Below are positions 34,794 to 53,561 of a stretch of DNA of 64,000 bases, one piece after another. A program made the position numbers and the translations under genes. How positions within the stretch are numbered: position 1 is the stretch's first letter; every line of letters begins with the position of its first letter. The stretch lies in NCBI RefSeq assembly GCF_047553015.1, contig NZ_CP180212.1, positions 62,001 through 126,000 on the forward strand. The letters run 5' to 3'. The DNA comes from Carnobacterium_A sp047553015. Lineage in GTDB: Bacteria; Bacillota; Bacilli; Lactobacillales; Carnobacteriaceae. The notes below the pieces were generated by a model. It worked only from the letters and a program-made list of their open reading frames with translations, had not been told where the DNA came from and made no database searches.

Positions 34794-34822
34794 TGGTCAA
34801 TGATGGTCAAATGTGATATGAT
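34794..34822 (+). promoter_or_regulatory. ftsH promoter overlapped by a CtsR operator
   Basis: Heptads GGTCAAT (34795-34801) and GGTCAAA (34805-34811) are direct repeats with a 3-base spacer GAT, matching the CtsR operator (GGTCAAA-NAN-GGTCAAA) at 13 of 14 heptad positions. They cover the -35 (TGGTCA, 34794-34799) and spacer of a promoter whose extended -10 is TGA-TATGAT (-10 at 34817-34822). Occupation by CtsR would block transcription of ftsH. Confidence 0.8.
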
Positions 34823-34897
34823 GACATGGATTTAATGTGTTAAAATAAAAAATACAGAAAAAAACTATGAAGGTTTATTTGTAGAAGGAGGGCAACA

Positions 34898-37021
34898 ATG
34901 AAAAAAGGACTCTTAAAAAATGGGGTCTTCTATGCAATCGTATTTCTAGGGATTATTGGAATCGTGACCTGGGCAACAGGTGGCTCATCTGGTGAACAAA
35001 CCACTGAAATTCCAGCTAGTGAATTCGTAACGCAATTAGAAGAAAATCAAATCAAAAAATACACAATCCAACCTAATGCTGGTGTATACAAAATCACTGG
35101 AGAATATCGTGAAGCTCAACCTTTGAAAAAAGAGTCTAACTCAACAATTAGTATTTTTGGATCAACAGAAACATCTAGTAAAAATTTCACAACGTCTGTT
35201 TTACAAAATGATTCGACAGTAAGTGAGATTGACTCTCTTGCAAAAGAAAATAAAATAGAAGTAGCGCCACTTCCTGAGGAATCTACAGGTATTTGGGTAA
35301 CATTGTTAGTTTCTGTTTTACCTTTAGTTATCTTTGTGTTCTTCATCTATATGATGATGGGGCAAAGTGGACAAGCCGGCGGCGGACAAGGTGGACGCGG
35401 GGTTATGAACTTTGGTAAATCAAAAGCAAAAGAATCTGATAATAAAGCAAACAAAGTTCGTTTTTCTGATGTTGCAGGTGCAGATGAAGAAAAAGAAGAA
35501 CTTGTTGAAGTTGTTGAATTCTTAAAAGATCCAAGACGTTTTTCTGAACTTGGTGCACGTATCCCAGCAGGTGTTTTATTAGAAGGACCTCCTGGTACAG
35601 GTAAAACATTGCTTGCTAAGGCTGTTGCTGGTGAAGCTGGTGTACCATTCTATTCTATCTCTGGTTCAGATTTTGTTGAGATGTTTGTCGGAGTAGGAGC
35701 AAGCCGTGTACGTGATTTATTTGAAAATGCGAAGAAAACTGCACCATCTATTATCTTTATCGATGAAATCGATGCAGTAGGTCGTCAACGTGGCGCAGGA
35801 ATGGGTGGCGGACATGACGAGCGTGAGCAAACATTAAATCAATTATTAGTTGAATTAGATGGTTTCTCTGGTAATGAAGGAGTTATCGTTATTGCTGCAA
35901 CAAACCGTTCTGACGTTTTAGACCCTGCTTTGTTACGTCCAGGTCGTTTTGACCGTCAAATTTTAGTAGGTCATCCAGATGTTAAGGGACGCGAAGCTAT
36001 CTTGAAGGTTCATGCTAAAAATAAACCCATTAGTAAAAATGTAGATTTAAAAGTTATTGCAACTCAAACACCAGGTTTTTCTGGTGCTGATTTAGAAAAC
36101 TTACTGAATGAAGCAGCTCTAGTAGCAGCAAGACGCAATAAGAAGACAATTGATGCATTAGATTTAGACGAAGCTCAAGACCGAGTAATTGCAGGTCCAG
36201 CTAAGAGAAATCGTGTGATTAGTAAAGTTGAAAGAGCAATGATTGCATACCATGAAGCAGGACATACAATTGTTGGAATGGTCTTGAATGATGCACGCGT
36301 TGTTCATAAAGTAACGATTGTGCCACGTGGAAGAGCGGGCGGATATGCTATTATGCTTCCAAAAGAAGATCGCTTCCTAATGACTAAAAAAGAAATGACT
36401 GAACAAATTGTTGGTTTATTAGGTGGTCGTGTAGCTGAAGAATTGATCTTTGACTCAAAATCTTCAGGTGCAAGTAATGATTTTCAGCAAGCTACTGCGC
36501 TAGCTAGAAGTATGGTAACTGAATATGGAATGAGTGATAAATTAGGTCCAGTACAATATGAAGGAAATCATCAAGTATTTGTTGGACGCGATTACGGTCA
36601 AACCAAAGCTTATTCTGAACAAATTGCTTTTGAAATTGATCAAGAAGTCCGCGCTATTCTTGTTGCAGCACATGAGCAAGCACGTCAAATACTTGAAGAA
36701 CACAAAGTTCAGCATAAATTAATAGCGGATAAGTTGCTTGAACTGGAAACATTAGATGAGCTAACAATTAAGAGCTTATTTGAAACAGGCGAAATGCCTG
36801 AACCAGTAGTTTCTTCACAAGATGAATTTCCTCACGAAGAAGCTGAAGGAAAGTCATTTGAAGAGATTAAACGAGCAAGAAAAGCAAAAGAAGCTGAACG
36901 TTTAGAAAAAGAACAAAAAAGACATGCACCACTAGAAAACGCTGAAGAAATTGTCGAAGACGTAAAAAAAGAATTAGGCGTCGACGAAAATGAAGATAAA
37001 GGAAGAAACTCACCAGATTAA
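34898..37021 (+). CDS. ftsH: ATP-dependent zinc metalloprotease FtsH
   Basis: FtsH degrades membrane and some cytosolic proteins. The 707-residue protein has membrane segments at about 9-26 and 131-153 flanking a roughly 100-residue outside domain, an AAA domain with Walker A GPPGTGKT (230-237) and Walker B IIFIDEID (285-292), the arginine-finger region near 343-352, and the zinc motif HEAGH (452-456). The C-terminal 70 residues are acidic and disordered. GAAGGAGGG lies about 8 bases before the ATG. The CtsR box at its promoter links it to the Clp stress regulon. Confidence 0.97.
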   Translation: MKKGLLKNGVFYAIVFLGIIGIVTWATGGSSGEQTTEIPASEFVTQLEENQIKKYTIQPNAGVYKITGEYREAQPLKKESNSTISIFGSTETSSKNFTTSVLQNDSTVSEIDSLAKENKIEVAPLPEESTGIWVTLLVSVLPLVIFVFFIYMMMGQSGQAGGGQGGRGVMNFGKSKAKESDNKANKVRFSDVAGADEEKEELVEVVEFLKDPRRFSELGARIPAGVLLEGPPGTGKTLLAKAVAGEAGVPFYSISGSDFVEMFVGVGASRVRDLFENAKKTAPSIIFIDEIDAVGRQRGAGMGGGHDEREQTLNQLLVELDGFSGNEGVIVIAATNRSDVLDPALLRPGRFDRQILVGHPDVKGREAILKVHAKNKPISKNVDLKVIATQTPGFSGADLENLLNEAALVAARRNKKTIDALDLDEAQDRVIAGPAKRNRVISKVERAMIAYHEAGHTIVGMVLNDARVVHKVTIVPRGRAGGYAIMLPKEDRFLMTKKEMTEQIVGLLGGRVAEELIFDSKSSGASNDFQQATALARSMVTEYGMSDKLGPVQYEGNHQVFVGRDYGQTKAYSEQIAFEIDQEVRAILVAAHEQARQILEEHKVQHKLIADKLLELETLDELTIKSLFETGEMPEPVVSSQDEFPHEEAEGKSFEEIKRARKAKEAERLEKEQKRHAPLENAEEIVEDVKKELGVDENEDKGRNSPD

Positions 37022-37063
37022 AAAAAGGTGAATTAGACAGTCATTAATGGATACTATACTGAA

Positions 37064-37096
37064 GAAGGCTGCGTGTACTTGCGCACCTTCTTTTTA
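37064..37096 (+). terminator. Rho-independent terminator after ftsH
   Basis: gaaggctgcg (37064-37073) pairs with cgcaccttc (37082-37090) with a one-base bulge, followed by T-rich sequence. Confidence 0.78.
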
Positions 37097-37192
37097 TTCA
37101 TTATTGAGTGATAAGAAAACTTACTTTACTTTATAATTTTTCTGAATTAAAGTAAGAATAAACTAAAAATGATTGCTAAAGGAGTTAAACAA

Positions 37193-38074
37193 ATGTCAGA
37201 CTATTTATTGAAAAGTTTAGGATACAATGGTGAGGTCCGTGTGTATGCTGTTGACGCGACAGAAACAGTTGCAGAGGCGCAACGCAGACATCAAACTTGG
37301 AGTGCAGCTTCTGCAGCGTTAGGACGAACAATGATAGGTGGAATTTTACTCGGAGCTACATTAAAAGGCGAAGAGAAAATGACAATAAAAGTTGAAGGTG
37401 ACGGTCCAGCAGGCCATATTATTGTCGACAGTAATGGCAAAGGTGAAGTAAAAGGGTACATTGCTAATCCCGAAATCAGCCTTGAGTTAAACGAAGCTGG
37501 TAAAATAGATGTGCGTGGTGCAGTAGGAACAAATGGCACATTGACGGTGACGAAAGATTTAGGAATGAAAGAAGCTTTTTCTGGGCAAGTTCCGTTAGTA
37601 AGTGGAGAATTAGGCGAAGATTTTACCTATTATATGGCAACTTCAGAACAAACGCCATCTGCAATTGGGTTAAGCGTGTTAGTTGATACGGATGATTCTA
37701 TTAAAGCAGCTGGAGGATTTATGATTCAAGTTATGCCAGGTGCTACAGATGAAACCATCACAGATCTTGAAAATCGTTTAGCTTCTATTCCGATGATCTC
37801 TCAATTAATGGAAGAAGGAGAAAGTCCAGAATCTATTTTAAATCGTCTAGTCGGTGAAGGAAATGTAAAAATTTTAGAAAAATTACCCGTATCTTTTAGA
37901 TGTAATTGTTCAAAAGAACGTTTTTCAACGGCGATTATTACTCTTGGTGTAGAAGAGATTACGAGTATGATTGAAGAAGATCAAGGGGCTGAAGCGAGTT
38001 GTCATTTTTGTGGCAATCACTATCATTTTGATGTTGCAGATCTAGAAAGTCTAAAAGCTGAAGCAGTTAATTAA
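37193..38074 (+). CDS. hslO: Redox-regulated chaperone Hsp33
   Basis: Hsp33 is a holdase activated by oxidation and unfolding. The 293-residue protein ends with the redox zinc centre FRCNCSKERF and CHFCGNHYHF, i.e. CxC and CxxC. The N-terminal domain includes LGRTMIGGILLGATLKGEEK and IKVEGDGPAGHIIVDSNG. ATG 37193 has AAAGGAG 8 bases upstream; the upstream ATG 37169 includes that site and is rejected. Order ftsH-hslO-cysK is as in Bacillus (yacC-yacD region). Confidence 0.96.
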   Translation: MSDYLLKSLGYNGEVRVYAVDATETVAEAQRRHQTWSAASAALGRTMIGGILLGATLKGEEKMTIKVEGDGPAGHIIVDSNGKGEVKGYIANPEISLELNEAGKIDVRGAVGTNGTLTVTKDLGMKEAFSGQVPLVSGELGEDFTYYMATSEQTPSAIGLSVLVDTDDSIKAAGGFMIQVMPGATDETITDLENRLASIPMISQLMEEGESPESILNRLVGEGNVKILEKLPVSFRCNCSKERFSTAIITLGVEEITSMIEEDQGAEASCHFCGNHYHFDVADLESLKAEAVN

Positions 38075-38133
38075 GGAAAGATTCAGAAAGTAGAAAAAAG
38101 TGACTACGTATAGAATAGTTTGAGCAGATAGGT

Positions 38134-38197
38134 AAGTTCATCTTATAGTAAACAGAGAATAAACAAAAACTCTGAATACGATAAGTTGAACTTTTTT
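38134..38197 (+). terminator. Terminator after hslO
   Basis: aagttcatcttat (38134-38146) pairs with ataagttgaactt (38181-38193), enclosing a second stem cagag/ctctg, and is followed by six T. Confidence 0.7.
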
Positions 38198-38321
38198 AGT
38201 CATTCTAAATGATTTTTTTCTCATCCTTATTAAAGGAATAGCAAGATAGCTTCTACTTGCTATCAGGCTCAAGAAACTTTAAAATTATTTAATGAAGCAA
38301 CGATTGAGGAGGAATAAACTA

Positions 38322-39254
38322 ATGGGAAAAATCGTGACAAGTATCATAGATTTGATTGGAGATACACCTTTATTAAAACTATCAAATAAAATTGTGCCAA
38401 TAGGTGCAGCAGATGTTTACGTTAAAATAGAATCTTCAAATATCGGAGGAAGTATTAAAGATCGAATAGCCATGAATATGATTGAAGTAGCTGAACAAGA
38501 GGGCAAATTAAAAGTAGGAGATACCATCGTTGAGCCAACTAGTGGCAACACAGGCATCGGATTAGCGATGATTGCTGCAGCAAAAGGGTATAAAGCTATC
38601 TTCGTGATGCCTGACACTATGAGTGTTGAACGACGTAAATTATTAAGAGCCTATGGAGCTGAACTAGTGTTGACACCTGGCAAGGGTGGAATTAAAGAGT
38701 CTATCGTAAAAGCTAGAGAGATAGCTAGTCAACCCGGCTATTTTATGCCACTACAATTTGAAAATCTAGCTAATCCTGCTGTTCATGTAGCAACTACAGG
38801 TCCAGAAATTTTGTCAGCTTTCGATGGTGAATCGCTAGATGCGTTTGTAGCTACTGTTGGAACGGGAGGTACATTAACAGGTGTTGGGAAAGTCTTAAAA
38901 CAGGCAAACCCTAACACAATGATATATGCTTTAGAACCTACAGAGTCACCTGTTTTGAGTGGTGGAAAACCTAGTCCGCATAAAATACAAGGAATTGGAA
39001 CAGGATTTGTACCAAAAGTATTAGACACACTTGTCTACGATGGAGTTTTACACGTTACAAGTGAAGAAGCTTTTGAGATGACTCGTAAAGTAGCTTTAAT
39101 GGATGGTTTACTAGTTGGTATTTCCTCAGGTGCAGCGATTAAGGGTGCAATAGATTTAGCTATCAAACTGGGTTCAGGCAAAAAAATCGTTACAATAGCT
39201 CCTGATAGTGGAGAACGCTATCTTTCAACAGCCCTATTTCCTAATGAAGAGTGA
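38322..39254 (+). CDS. cysK: Cysteine synthase A (O-acetylserine thiol-lyase)
   Basis: CysK makes cysteine from O-acetylserine and sulfide with PLP. The 310-residue protein has the PLP lysine in GGSIKDRIA (Lys46), EPTSGNTGIG for substrate binding, VGTGGTLTGVGK, and SSGAAIKGAI near the end. GAGGAGG is 9 bases before ATG 38322. In the leader, atagcaag (38238-38245) can pair with cttgctat (38256-38263), a small hairpin of unknown role. Position before lysS is an approximate match to Bacillus. Confidence 0.95.
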   Translation: MGKIVTSIIDLIGDTPLLKLSNKIVPIGAADVYVKIESSNIGGSIKDRIAMNMIEVAEQEGKLKVGDTIVEPTSGNTGIGLAMIAAAKGYKAIFVMPDTMSVERRKLLRAYGAELVLTPGKGGIKESIVKAREIASQPGYFMPLQFENLANPAVHVATTGPEILSAFDGESLDAFVATVGTGGTLTGVGKVLKQANPNTMIYALEPTESPVLSGGKPSPHKIQGIGTGFVPKVLDTLVYDGVLHVTSEEAFEMTRKVALMDGLLVGISSGAAIKGAIDLAIKLGSGKKIVTIAPDSGERYLSTALFPNEE

Positions 39255-39336
39255 GAACAAAGTAAAAGAATGATTCTTCTTGATTTTAAATAAAAAAATT
39301 GGATTGAAGTTAGAAAAACATAAATAGATGAGAAAT

Positions 39337-39384
39337 CAAGTGATAGAATAGATAAGAACTTCTTCAATTCACTTGCTTTTTTTG
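39337..39384 (+). terminator. Probable terminator after cysK
   Basis: caagtga (39337-39343) pairs with tcacttg (39369-39375) around a 25-base loop, followed by cTTTTTTT. Confidence 0.6.
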
Positions 39385-39450
39385 TACGGTCTTGGCATTA
39401 TTAAGAAGACAACGTAACAAATGGATAATAAGAGAAATGGAGTGGAAAAC

Positions 39451-40947
39451 ATGAGTCACGAAGAAATACACGAAGAAATGAATGATCAATTACAAGTTCG
39501 AAGAGAAAAGATGAGTCATCTACGTGAACGTGGAATTGATCCTTTCGGTGGCCGTTTTGATCGAACACATTTATCGAGTGAAGTACATGCTAACTATGAA
39601 AAGTTTACAAAAGAAGAAATTTCTGAAAAAGAAGATAGCGTAACGGTTGCTGGTCGAATAATGACTAAGCGTGGAAAAGGAAAAGTTGGTTTTGCGCATT
39701 TGAAAGACCGCAAGGGAACTATTCAGATTTATGTGCGTAAAGATACTGTCGGTGACGAAGATTATGAAACTTTCGATAATGCTGATTTGGGTGACTTTAT
39801 TGGAGTTACAGGAACAGTTATGAAGACAAATACAGGCGAAGTAACGATTAAACCAACGACGATTGTGCAACTGTCGAAAGCTTTAAGACCTTTGCCAGAT
39901 AAGTATCATGGATTAACAAATATCGAACAACGTTACAGACAACGCTATTTAGATTTAATTAGCAATCAAGAAAGTTTTGATCGTTTCACTAAACGCAGTG
40001 AGATTATTAGAGAGATTCGTACTTTTTTAAATGCAAAAGATTATTTAGAAGTGGAAACACCAACATTGCATAATCTGGCTGGTGGAGCTGCTGCACGACC
40101 ATTCATTACGCATCATAATGCTCTAGACATGGAATTGTATCTTCGCATTGCGTTAGAATTACATTTGAAACGTTTAATAGTTGGTGGTATGGAAAAAGTT
40201 TATGAAATTGGTAGAGTGTTTCGTAACGAAGGGATAGATACGACTCATAATCCAGAATTTACGATGTTAGAGTTGTATACAGCTTATACTGATTTTAATG
40301 ATGTAATGGATTTAACTGAGGATTTAATTCGTACGGTTACTGAAAGAGTAGTTGGAACAGGTCATATCGTTTATAATGAGCAAGAAATTGATATTGCTAC
40401 TGTATGGAAACGTCAGCATATGGTAGATGCGATTAAAGAACATACTGGAGTTGATTTTTGGCAAGAAATGACTGCTGAAGAAGCTGTCTCACTTGCTAAA
40501 GAGCATAATGTGCCGATACCAGAGCATAGTCAATTTGGTCATGTTGTAAACGAATTTTTTGAAATGTTTGTAGAAGATAAACTAATTCAGCCTACTTTTA
40601 TATTTGGGCATCCTGTTGAAATATCTCCTTTAGCAAAGAAAAATCCTACTGATCCAAGATTTACCGATCGTTTTGAAGTATTTATTGTAGGAAATGAGTA
40701 CGGAAATGCATTTAGTGAGTTGAATGATCCAATTGACCAAAGAGAGCGATTCGAAGCACAAGGAAAAGAACGTGAACAAGGAAATGATGAAGCGCATCCG
40801 ATAGATGAAGACTTTATTGAAGCTCTAGAATACGGTATGCCTCCAACTGGTGGATTAGGAATAGGGATTGATCGTTTGGTTATGCTCTTAACAGATGCAC
40901 AATCTATTCGTGATGTTTTACTTTTCCCAGCAATGCGTAATAATTAG
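39451..40947 (+). CDS. lysS: Lysyl-tRNA synthetase (class II)
   Basis: LysS charges tRNA-Lys. The 498-residue protein has an N-terminal OB anticodon-binding domain (about 55-150, VTVAGRIMTKRGKGKVGFAHL), motif 2 with GRVFRNEGIDTTHNPEFTMLE and motif 3 GGLGIGIDRLVMLL at the C-terminus. ATG 39451 has GGAG 8 bases upstream, while ATG 39421 has none. It precedes two rRNA operons as in B. subtilis; a tRNA-Lys gene lies in the tRNA cluster at 53.3 kb. Confidence 0.97.
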   Translation: MSHEEIHEEMNDQLQVRREKMSHLRERGIDPFGGRFDRTHLSSEVHANYEKFTKEEISEKEDSVTVAGRIMTKRGKGKVGFAHLKDRKGTIQIYVRKDTVGDEDYETFDNADLGDFIGVTGTVMKTNTGEVTIKPTTIVQLSKALRPLPDKYHGLTNIEQRYRQRYLDLISNQESFDRFTKRSEIIREIRTFLNAKDYLEVETPTLHNLAGGAAARPFITHHNALDMELYLRIALELHLKRLIVGGMEKVYEIGRVFRNEGIDTTHNPEFTMLELYTAYTDFNDVMDLTEDLIRTVTERVVGTGHIVYNEQEIDIATVWKRQHMVDAIKEHTGVDFWQEMTAEEAVSLAKEHNVPIPEHSQFGHVVNEFFEMFVEDKLIQPTFIFGHPVEISPLAKKNPTDPRFTDRFEVFIVGNEYGNAFSELNDPIDQRERFEAQGKEREQGNDEAHPIDEDFIEALEYGMPPTGGLGIGIDRLVMLLTDAQSIRDVLLFPAMRNN

Positions 40948-41237
40948 TAGAAAAGAATTCCTATTGCATTTATATTTCGAAAGAGCACCTTATTTTATAG
41001 GTAAATCTTTTGGATGATTAAATGGTAGGAATTTTTTATTGAAAATTTTTTTCGAAAATGTGGTTTGGAAAAAATAAAATCTCAAAAAATGAATATTTAT
41101 ACTTTTTAATTATAGAAAATAAAGTTAGGTAATGAAGAGTGAAAGATGAAATCAAGTAATTTTCATGATGATGAGGGCTAGATTTCAACTATGGTACAAT
41201 AAGTTGGATAGAAAAACGTATTTTTATCAAAAAAAAG

Positions 41238-41362
41238 TTGACGAAAGTTTAATAAGCTGTTATATTAGTAGATGTCGCAGCGATAGGTTGCAGCAATGAA
41301 ACAAAAAAGAAAAAACTAATTATTGAAAAGTTGTTGACAAGTTAGTCATCATCTGGTAATAT
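41238..41362 (+). promoter_or_regulatory. Tandem promoters of rRNA operon 1
   Basis: P1: TTGACG (41238-41243), 17-bp spacer, TATATT (41261-41266) preceded by TGT. P2: TTGACA (41334-41339), 17-bp spacer, TAATAT (41357-41362) preceded by TGG. Both have extended -10 elements. Another extended -10 (TGG-TACAAT, 41195-41200) further up lacks a -35. The 290 bases between lysS and P1 show nothing else. Confidence 0.88.
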
Positions 41363-41397
41363 TTAGAAGTTGTCAAAACGACGACGCAAACAAATTA

Positions 41398-41460
41398 GAC
41401 CTTTGAAAACTGAACAAAGTAAAACAACAAACTGTGAACGGCGGTTCGGCCAAGGGTCGA
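41398..41460 (+). other. rRNA leader: upstream arm of 16S processing stem
   Basis: GACCTTTGAAAACTGAACAA and the following bases (41398-41442) are complementary to 43131-43173 downstream of 16S (ending in AGTTTTGAGAGGTC), forming the long duplex cut by RNase III. One C-to-T change in the downstream arm gives a G-U pair here, while operon 2 keeps the C. Confidence 0.75.
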
Positions 41461-41560
41461 ACCAAAAGAAACAAAGTGAATAATTATTCGCTAGCAAGTC
41501 ATTTTAATGAGCTTCAAGCATCGTTAAAAAGCGAAACAATCCTAACGGGTTGCTTCAACT

Positions 41561-46240
<4,680 letters not shown>

Positions 46241-46328
46241 TTTTTAAACGATGAAGAAACGGTTTTATTGTCTTATAGTTAAACACTATCCAGTTTTGAG
46301 AGAACAACGTTCTCTTATAGCTAAAAGA

Positions 46329-46447
46329 TGTGTGGTGGCGATGGCAAGAAGGTCACACCTGTTCCCATGCCGAACACAGTAGTTAAGCTTCTTAGCGCCG
46401 ATGGTAGTGAAGGGTTTCCCTTTGTGAGAGTAGGACGCTGCCGCGCA
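46329..46447 (+). rRNA. rrf: 5S ribosomal RNA, operon 1
   Basis: tgtgtggtggcgatggcaag to the complementary ccgcgca end; helix I is formed by GATGTGTGG with CCGCGCATC using G-U pairs. About 119 nt; ends approximate. Likely matured by RNase M5 (rnmV in this window). Confidence 0.95.
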
Positions 46448-46454
46448 TCTTTAA

Positions 46455-46485
46455 AAAGTATCATCTTCGGATGATACTTTTTTTT
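46455..46485 (+). terminator. Terminator of rRNA operon 1
   Basis: aaagtatcatc (46455-46465), loop ttcg, gatgatacttt (46470-46480), then T-run. A classical strong terminator ending operon 1 before the second operon. Confidence 0.92.
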
Positions 46486-46489
46486 ATTA

Positions 46490-46530
46490 TTAATAATTTT
46501 AATGAAGTTGGAGATCATTAAAATTATTAA
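46490..46530. repeat. Perfect 16-bp inverted repeat after the rrn1 terminator
   Basis: ttaataattttaatga (46490-46505) is exactly complementary to tcattaaaattattaa (46515-46530), with a 9-base loop. No T-run follows. It begins inside the T-rich tail of the terminator. Confidence 0.75.
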
Positions 46531-47739
46531 GATAAGACATTAAGACATAGAAAGAAAAGATGGAAGTTTTTATCTAGAGTGGTGGCTGATTATCATAAGA
46601 TACATACTATCAACTATACTTTAAATTAAAAATCCAGTACTAAATGACCTTTTTTATCAAAATAGAATCCAATTGTTTTGTATTAAATGACTAATTTTTA
46701 TAGTTTATACAATGTATCTATTTTGAAGAAATAAAAATCTATATCTATATTACTTCAATAGGTAAAAAGAATTCTTTATACCAAATCCAGACTACTCATC
46801 TAATACCAATAAAAAGAATTAGACATGCGGTAAGTATAAAAATTCTTTGATAAAGATGAGAAACGCAGTTTCATTTAAACTACTCAATTTTTATAGAATG
46901 ATTGATGTGAAAATTTTAAAAAGATAATAAAGACTTTGTATTGAGAAAATTCCTTTTACTGATGTTACAGAAATATAGAAGCACTCTGGTGAATAAATAT
47001 TTTTTTGAAAATATATCAAATAGTGTATGATGATTAAATTTTTTTAAGAAATAAAAAAGTAGTGGCAATTAATAAGTTTAGTAACTATTCTAAGTAAAAA
47101 TAAGCAGAAGAAATATTATTACTAGAAATAACATAAAAAATTTTAGAAAAACTATTTCATTTTATAATAGATCTTTCTGTCATTTTATGTAGGTCAATGG
47201 ATTTAAGATGCTATTTTGTGTGAAATAGGTTTTAGGATGTAAAAATGACTGTAGTTGTTTTATGTATAAACAGAAAAAATCGATAACGAGACTAGGGCTC
47301 CTAAATTCAAGAAGTATAATATTTTTCATTAGCTTAATTTAGAAGCAGGATAGTATTATTTATTTTACTATTTTCTAATAAAAAAATTATTTGATATTCT
47401 TTATTAACAATAAATGTCTTATAATTTTATCTAATAGGTTTTTTGTTATAGTTATTTTATTTTTTTATCATTTTAATCCGCTATATTTTTTTGGAAATTT
47501 TACAAAGTATTTATATTAGAAAAATAAAATTTTAATGATATAAGAAAAATATATAGTAGCGTTTTATACAAATACAAGTATAAATATGTATTTTAAAAAG
47601 ACCGATTATTTTATAACGGAACATTATAGAGTGAAAATAACTTAATATTCGTTTTATAGACAATAATAAGTCGCGAAACAGCTAATACCATTTAGTCAAT
47701 GTTCATATTTATATAAGAAAAAAATTCTTTTAAAAATTC
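46531..47739. other. 1.2-kb very AT-rich spacer between rRNA operons
   Basis: No coding region, RNA gene or repeat family could be supported; stops are dense in all frames and homopolymer A/T runs dominate. It ends at the P1 promoter of operon 2. It could act as an AT-rich upstream region for that promoter, which is inference. Confidence 0.6.
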
Positions 47740-47864
47740 TTGACGGAAAGCAAATAAGCTGTTATATTAGTAGATGTCGCAGCGATACGTTGCAACAACG
47801 AAACAAAAAAGAAAAAATTAATTATTAAAAAGTTGTTGACAAGTTAGTCATCATCTGGTAATAT
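47740..47864 (+). promoter_or_regulatory. Tandem promoters of rRNA operon 2
   Basis: P1: TTGACG (47740-47745), 17-bp spacer, TATATT (47763-47768). P2: TTGACA (47836-47841), 17-bp spacer, TAATAT (47859-47864). Both with TGn before the -10. The leader downstream is nearly identical to operon 1. Confidence 0.88.
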
Positions 47865-48062
47865 TTAGAAGTTGTCAAAACGACAACGCAAACAAATTAG
47901 ACCTTTGAAAACTGAACAAAGTAAAACAACAAACTGTGAACGGCGGTTCGGCCAAGGGTCGAACCAAAAGAAACAAAGTGAATAATTATTCGCTAGCAAG
48001 TCAGTTTAATGAGCTTCAAGCATCGTTAAAAAGCGAAACAATCCTAACGGGTTGCTTCAACT

Positions 48063-49629
<1,567 letters not shown>

Positions 49630-49720
49630 AACGGAACCGTCACAGTTGTTTTACTTTGTTCAGTTTTGAGAGGTCTAATCTTCTCATACTGATATTTGTC
49701 TTTGCAGTGCCTAATATGTT

Positions 49721-49794
<74 letters not shown>

Positions 49795-49826
49795 CTTACT
49801 ATTTATTTGCACAAAAAGATGATGTT

Positions 49827-49899
49827 GGGGCCTTAGCTCAGCTGGGAGAGCGCCTGCCTTGCACGCAGGAGGTCAGCGGTTCGATCCCGCTAGGCTCCA
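49827..49899 (+). tRNA. tRNA-Ala (TGC)
   Basis: Acceptor GGGGCCT/AGGCTCC (one G-U), anticodon TGC at 49860-49862, T-loop GGTTCGATCCC. CCA is not encoded. Second tRNA in the spacer, the usual Ile-Ala pair. Confidence 0.97.
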
Positions 49900-50050
49900 T
49901 TGCGATGAAATCGCAAAATGATAGAGTTGTTCTTTGAAAACTGGATAGTGTTTAACATGTAAGAAAAGCAAGAAACCAAGAAAACATCGCGTTTTATTTT
50001 TTAATGTATTTCTTCACCTTAGGGTGAATGGAATAGTTAACATGACCATA

Positions 50051-52970
<2,920 letters not shown>

Positions 52971-53058
52971 TTTTTAAACGATGAAGAAACGGTTTTATTG
53001 TCTTATAGTTAAACACTATCCAGTTTTGAGAGAACAACGTTCTCTTATAACTAAAAGA

Positions 53059-53177
53059 TGTGTGGTGGCGATGGCAAGAAGGTCACACCTGTTCCCATGC
53101 CGAACACAGTAGTTAAGCTTCTTAGCGCCGATGGTAGTGAAGGGTTTCCCTTTGTGAGAGTAGGACGCTGCCGCGCA
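53059..53177 (+). rRNA. rrf: 5S ribosomal RNA, operon 2
   Basis: Identical to the operon 1 copy by eye. No terminator hairpin follows; only a short T-rich linker before tRNA-Val, so the tRNA cluster is probably co-transcribed. Confidence 0.95.
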
Positions 53178-53200
53178 TCTAATAGTTATTTTTTTCATAT

Positions 53201-53276
53201 GGAGGTTTAGCTCAGCTGGGAGAGCATCTGCCTTACAAGCAGAGGGTCGGCGGTTCGATCCCGTCAACCTCCACCA
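53201..53276 (+). tRNA. tRNA-Val (TAC)
   Basis: Acceptor GGAGGTT/AACCTCC, anticodon TAC at 53234-53236, encoded CCA end. First of eight tRNAs after rRNA operon 2. Confidence 0.97.
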
Positions 53277-53277
53277 T

Positions 53278-53350
53278 GAGTCATTAGCTCAGTTGGTAGA
53301 GCATCTGACTTTTAATCAGAGGGTCGCAGGTTCGAATCCTGCATGACTCA
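53278..53350 (+). tRNA. tRNA-Lys (TTT)
   Basis: Acceptor GAGTCAT/ATGACTC, anticodon TTT at 53311-53313, no encoded CCA. Starts 2 bases after tRNA-Val. Confidence 0.97.
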
Positions 53351-53388
53351 TAACTATTCATTAAAACGACTAGTTATGCCATATTTTA

Positions 53389-53473
53389 GCGGGTGTGGCG
53401 GAATTGGCAGACGCACTAGATTTAGGATCTAGCGTCGAAAGACGTGGGGGTTCAAGTCCCTTCACCCGCACCA
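53389..53473 (+). tRNA. tRNA-Leu (TAG)
   Basis: Class II tRNA with long variable arm (gcgtcgaaagacgt), acceptor GCGGGTG/CACCCGC, anticodon TAG at 53423-53425, encoded CCA. Confidence 0.96.
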
Positions 53474-53482
53474 TATTTTCAA

Positions 53483-53558
53483 GCCGGCTTAGCTCAGTTG
53501 GTAGAGCATCTGATTTGTAATCAGAGGGTCGAGGGTTCAACTCCTTTAGCCGGCACCA
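53483..53558 (+). tRNA. tRNA-Thr (TGT)
   Basis: Acceptor GCCGGCT/AGCCGGC, anticodon TGT in the loop TTTGTAA, encoded CCA. Confidence 0.96.
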
Positions 53559-53561
53559 TTA

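Noticed and set aside
46531..47739. Hidden gene, CRISPR array or mobile element in the spacer between rRNA operons
   Set aside because: No regular repeats, no frame of useful length and no terminal inverted repeats; composition is uniformly AT-rich.
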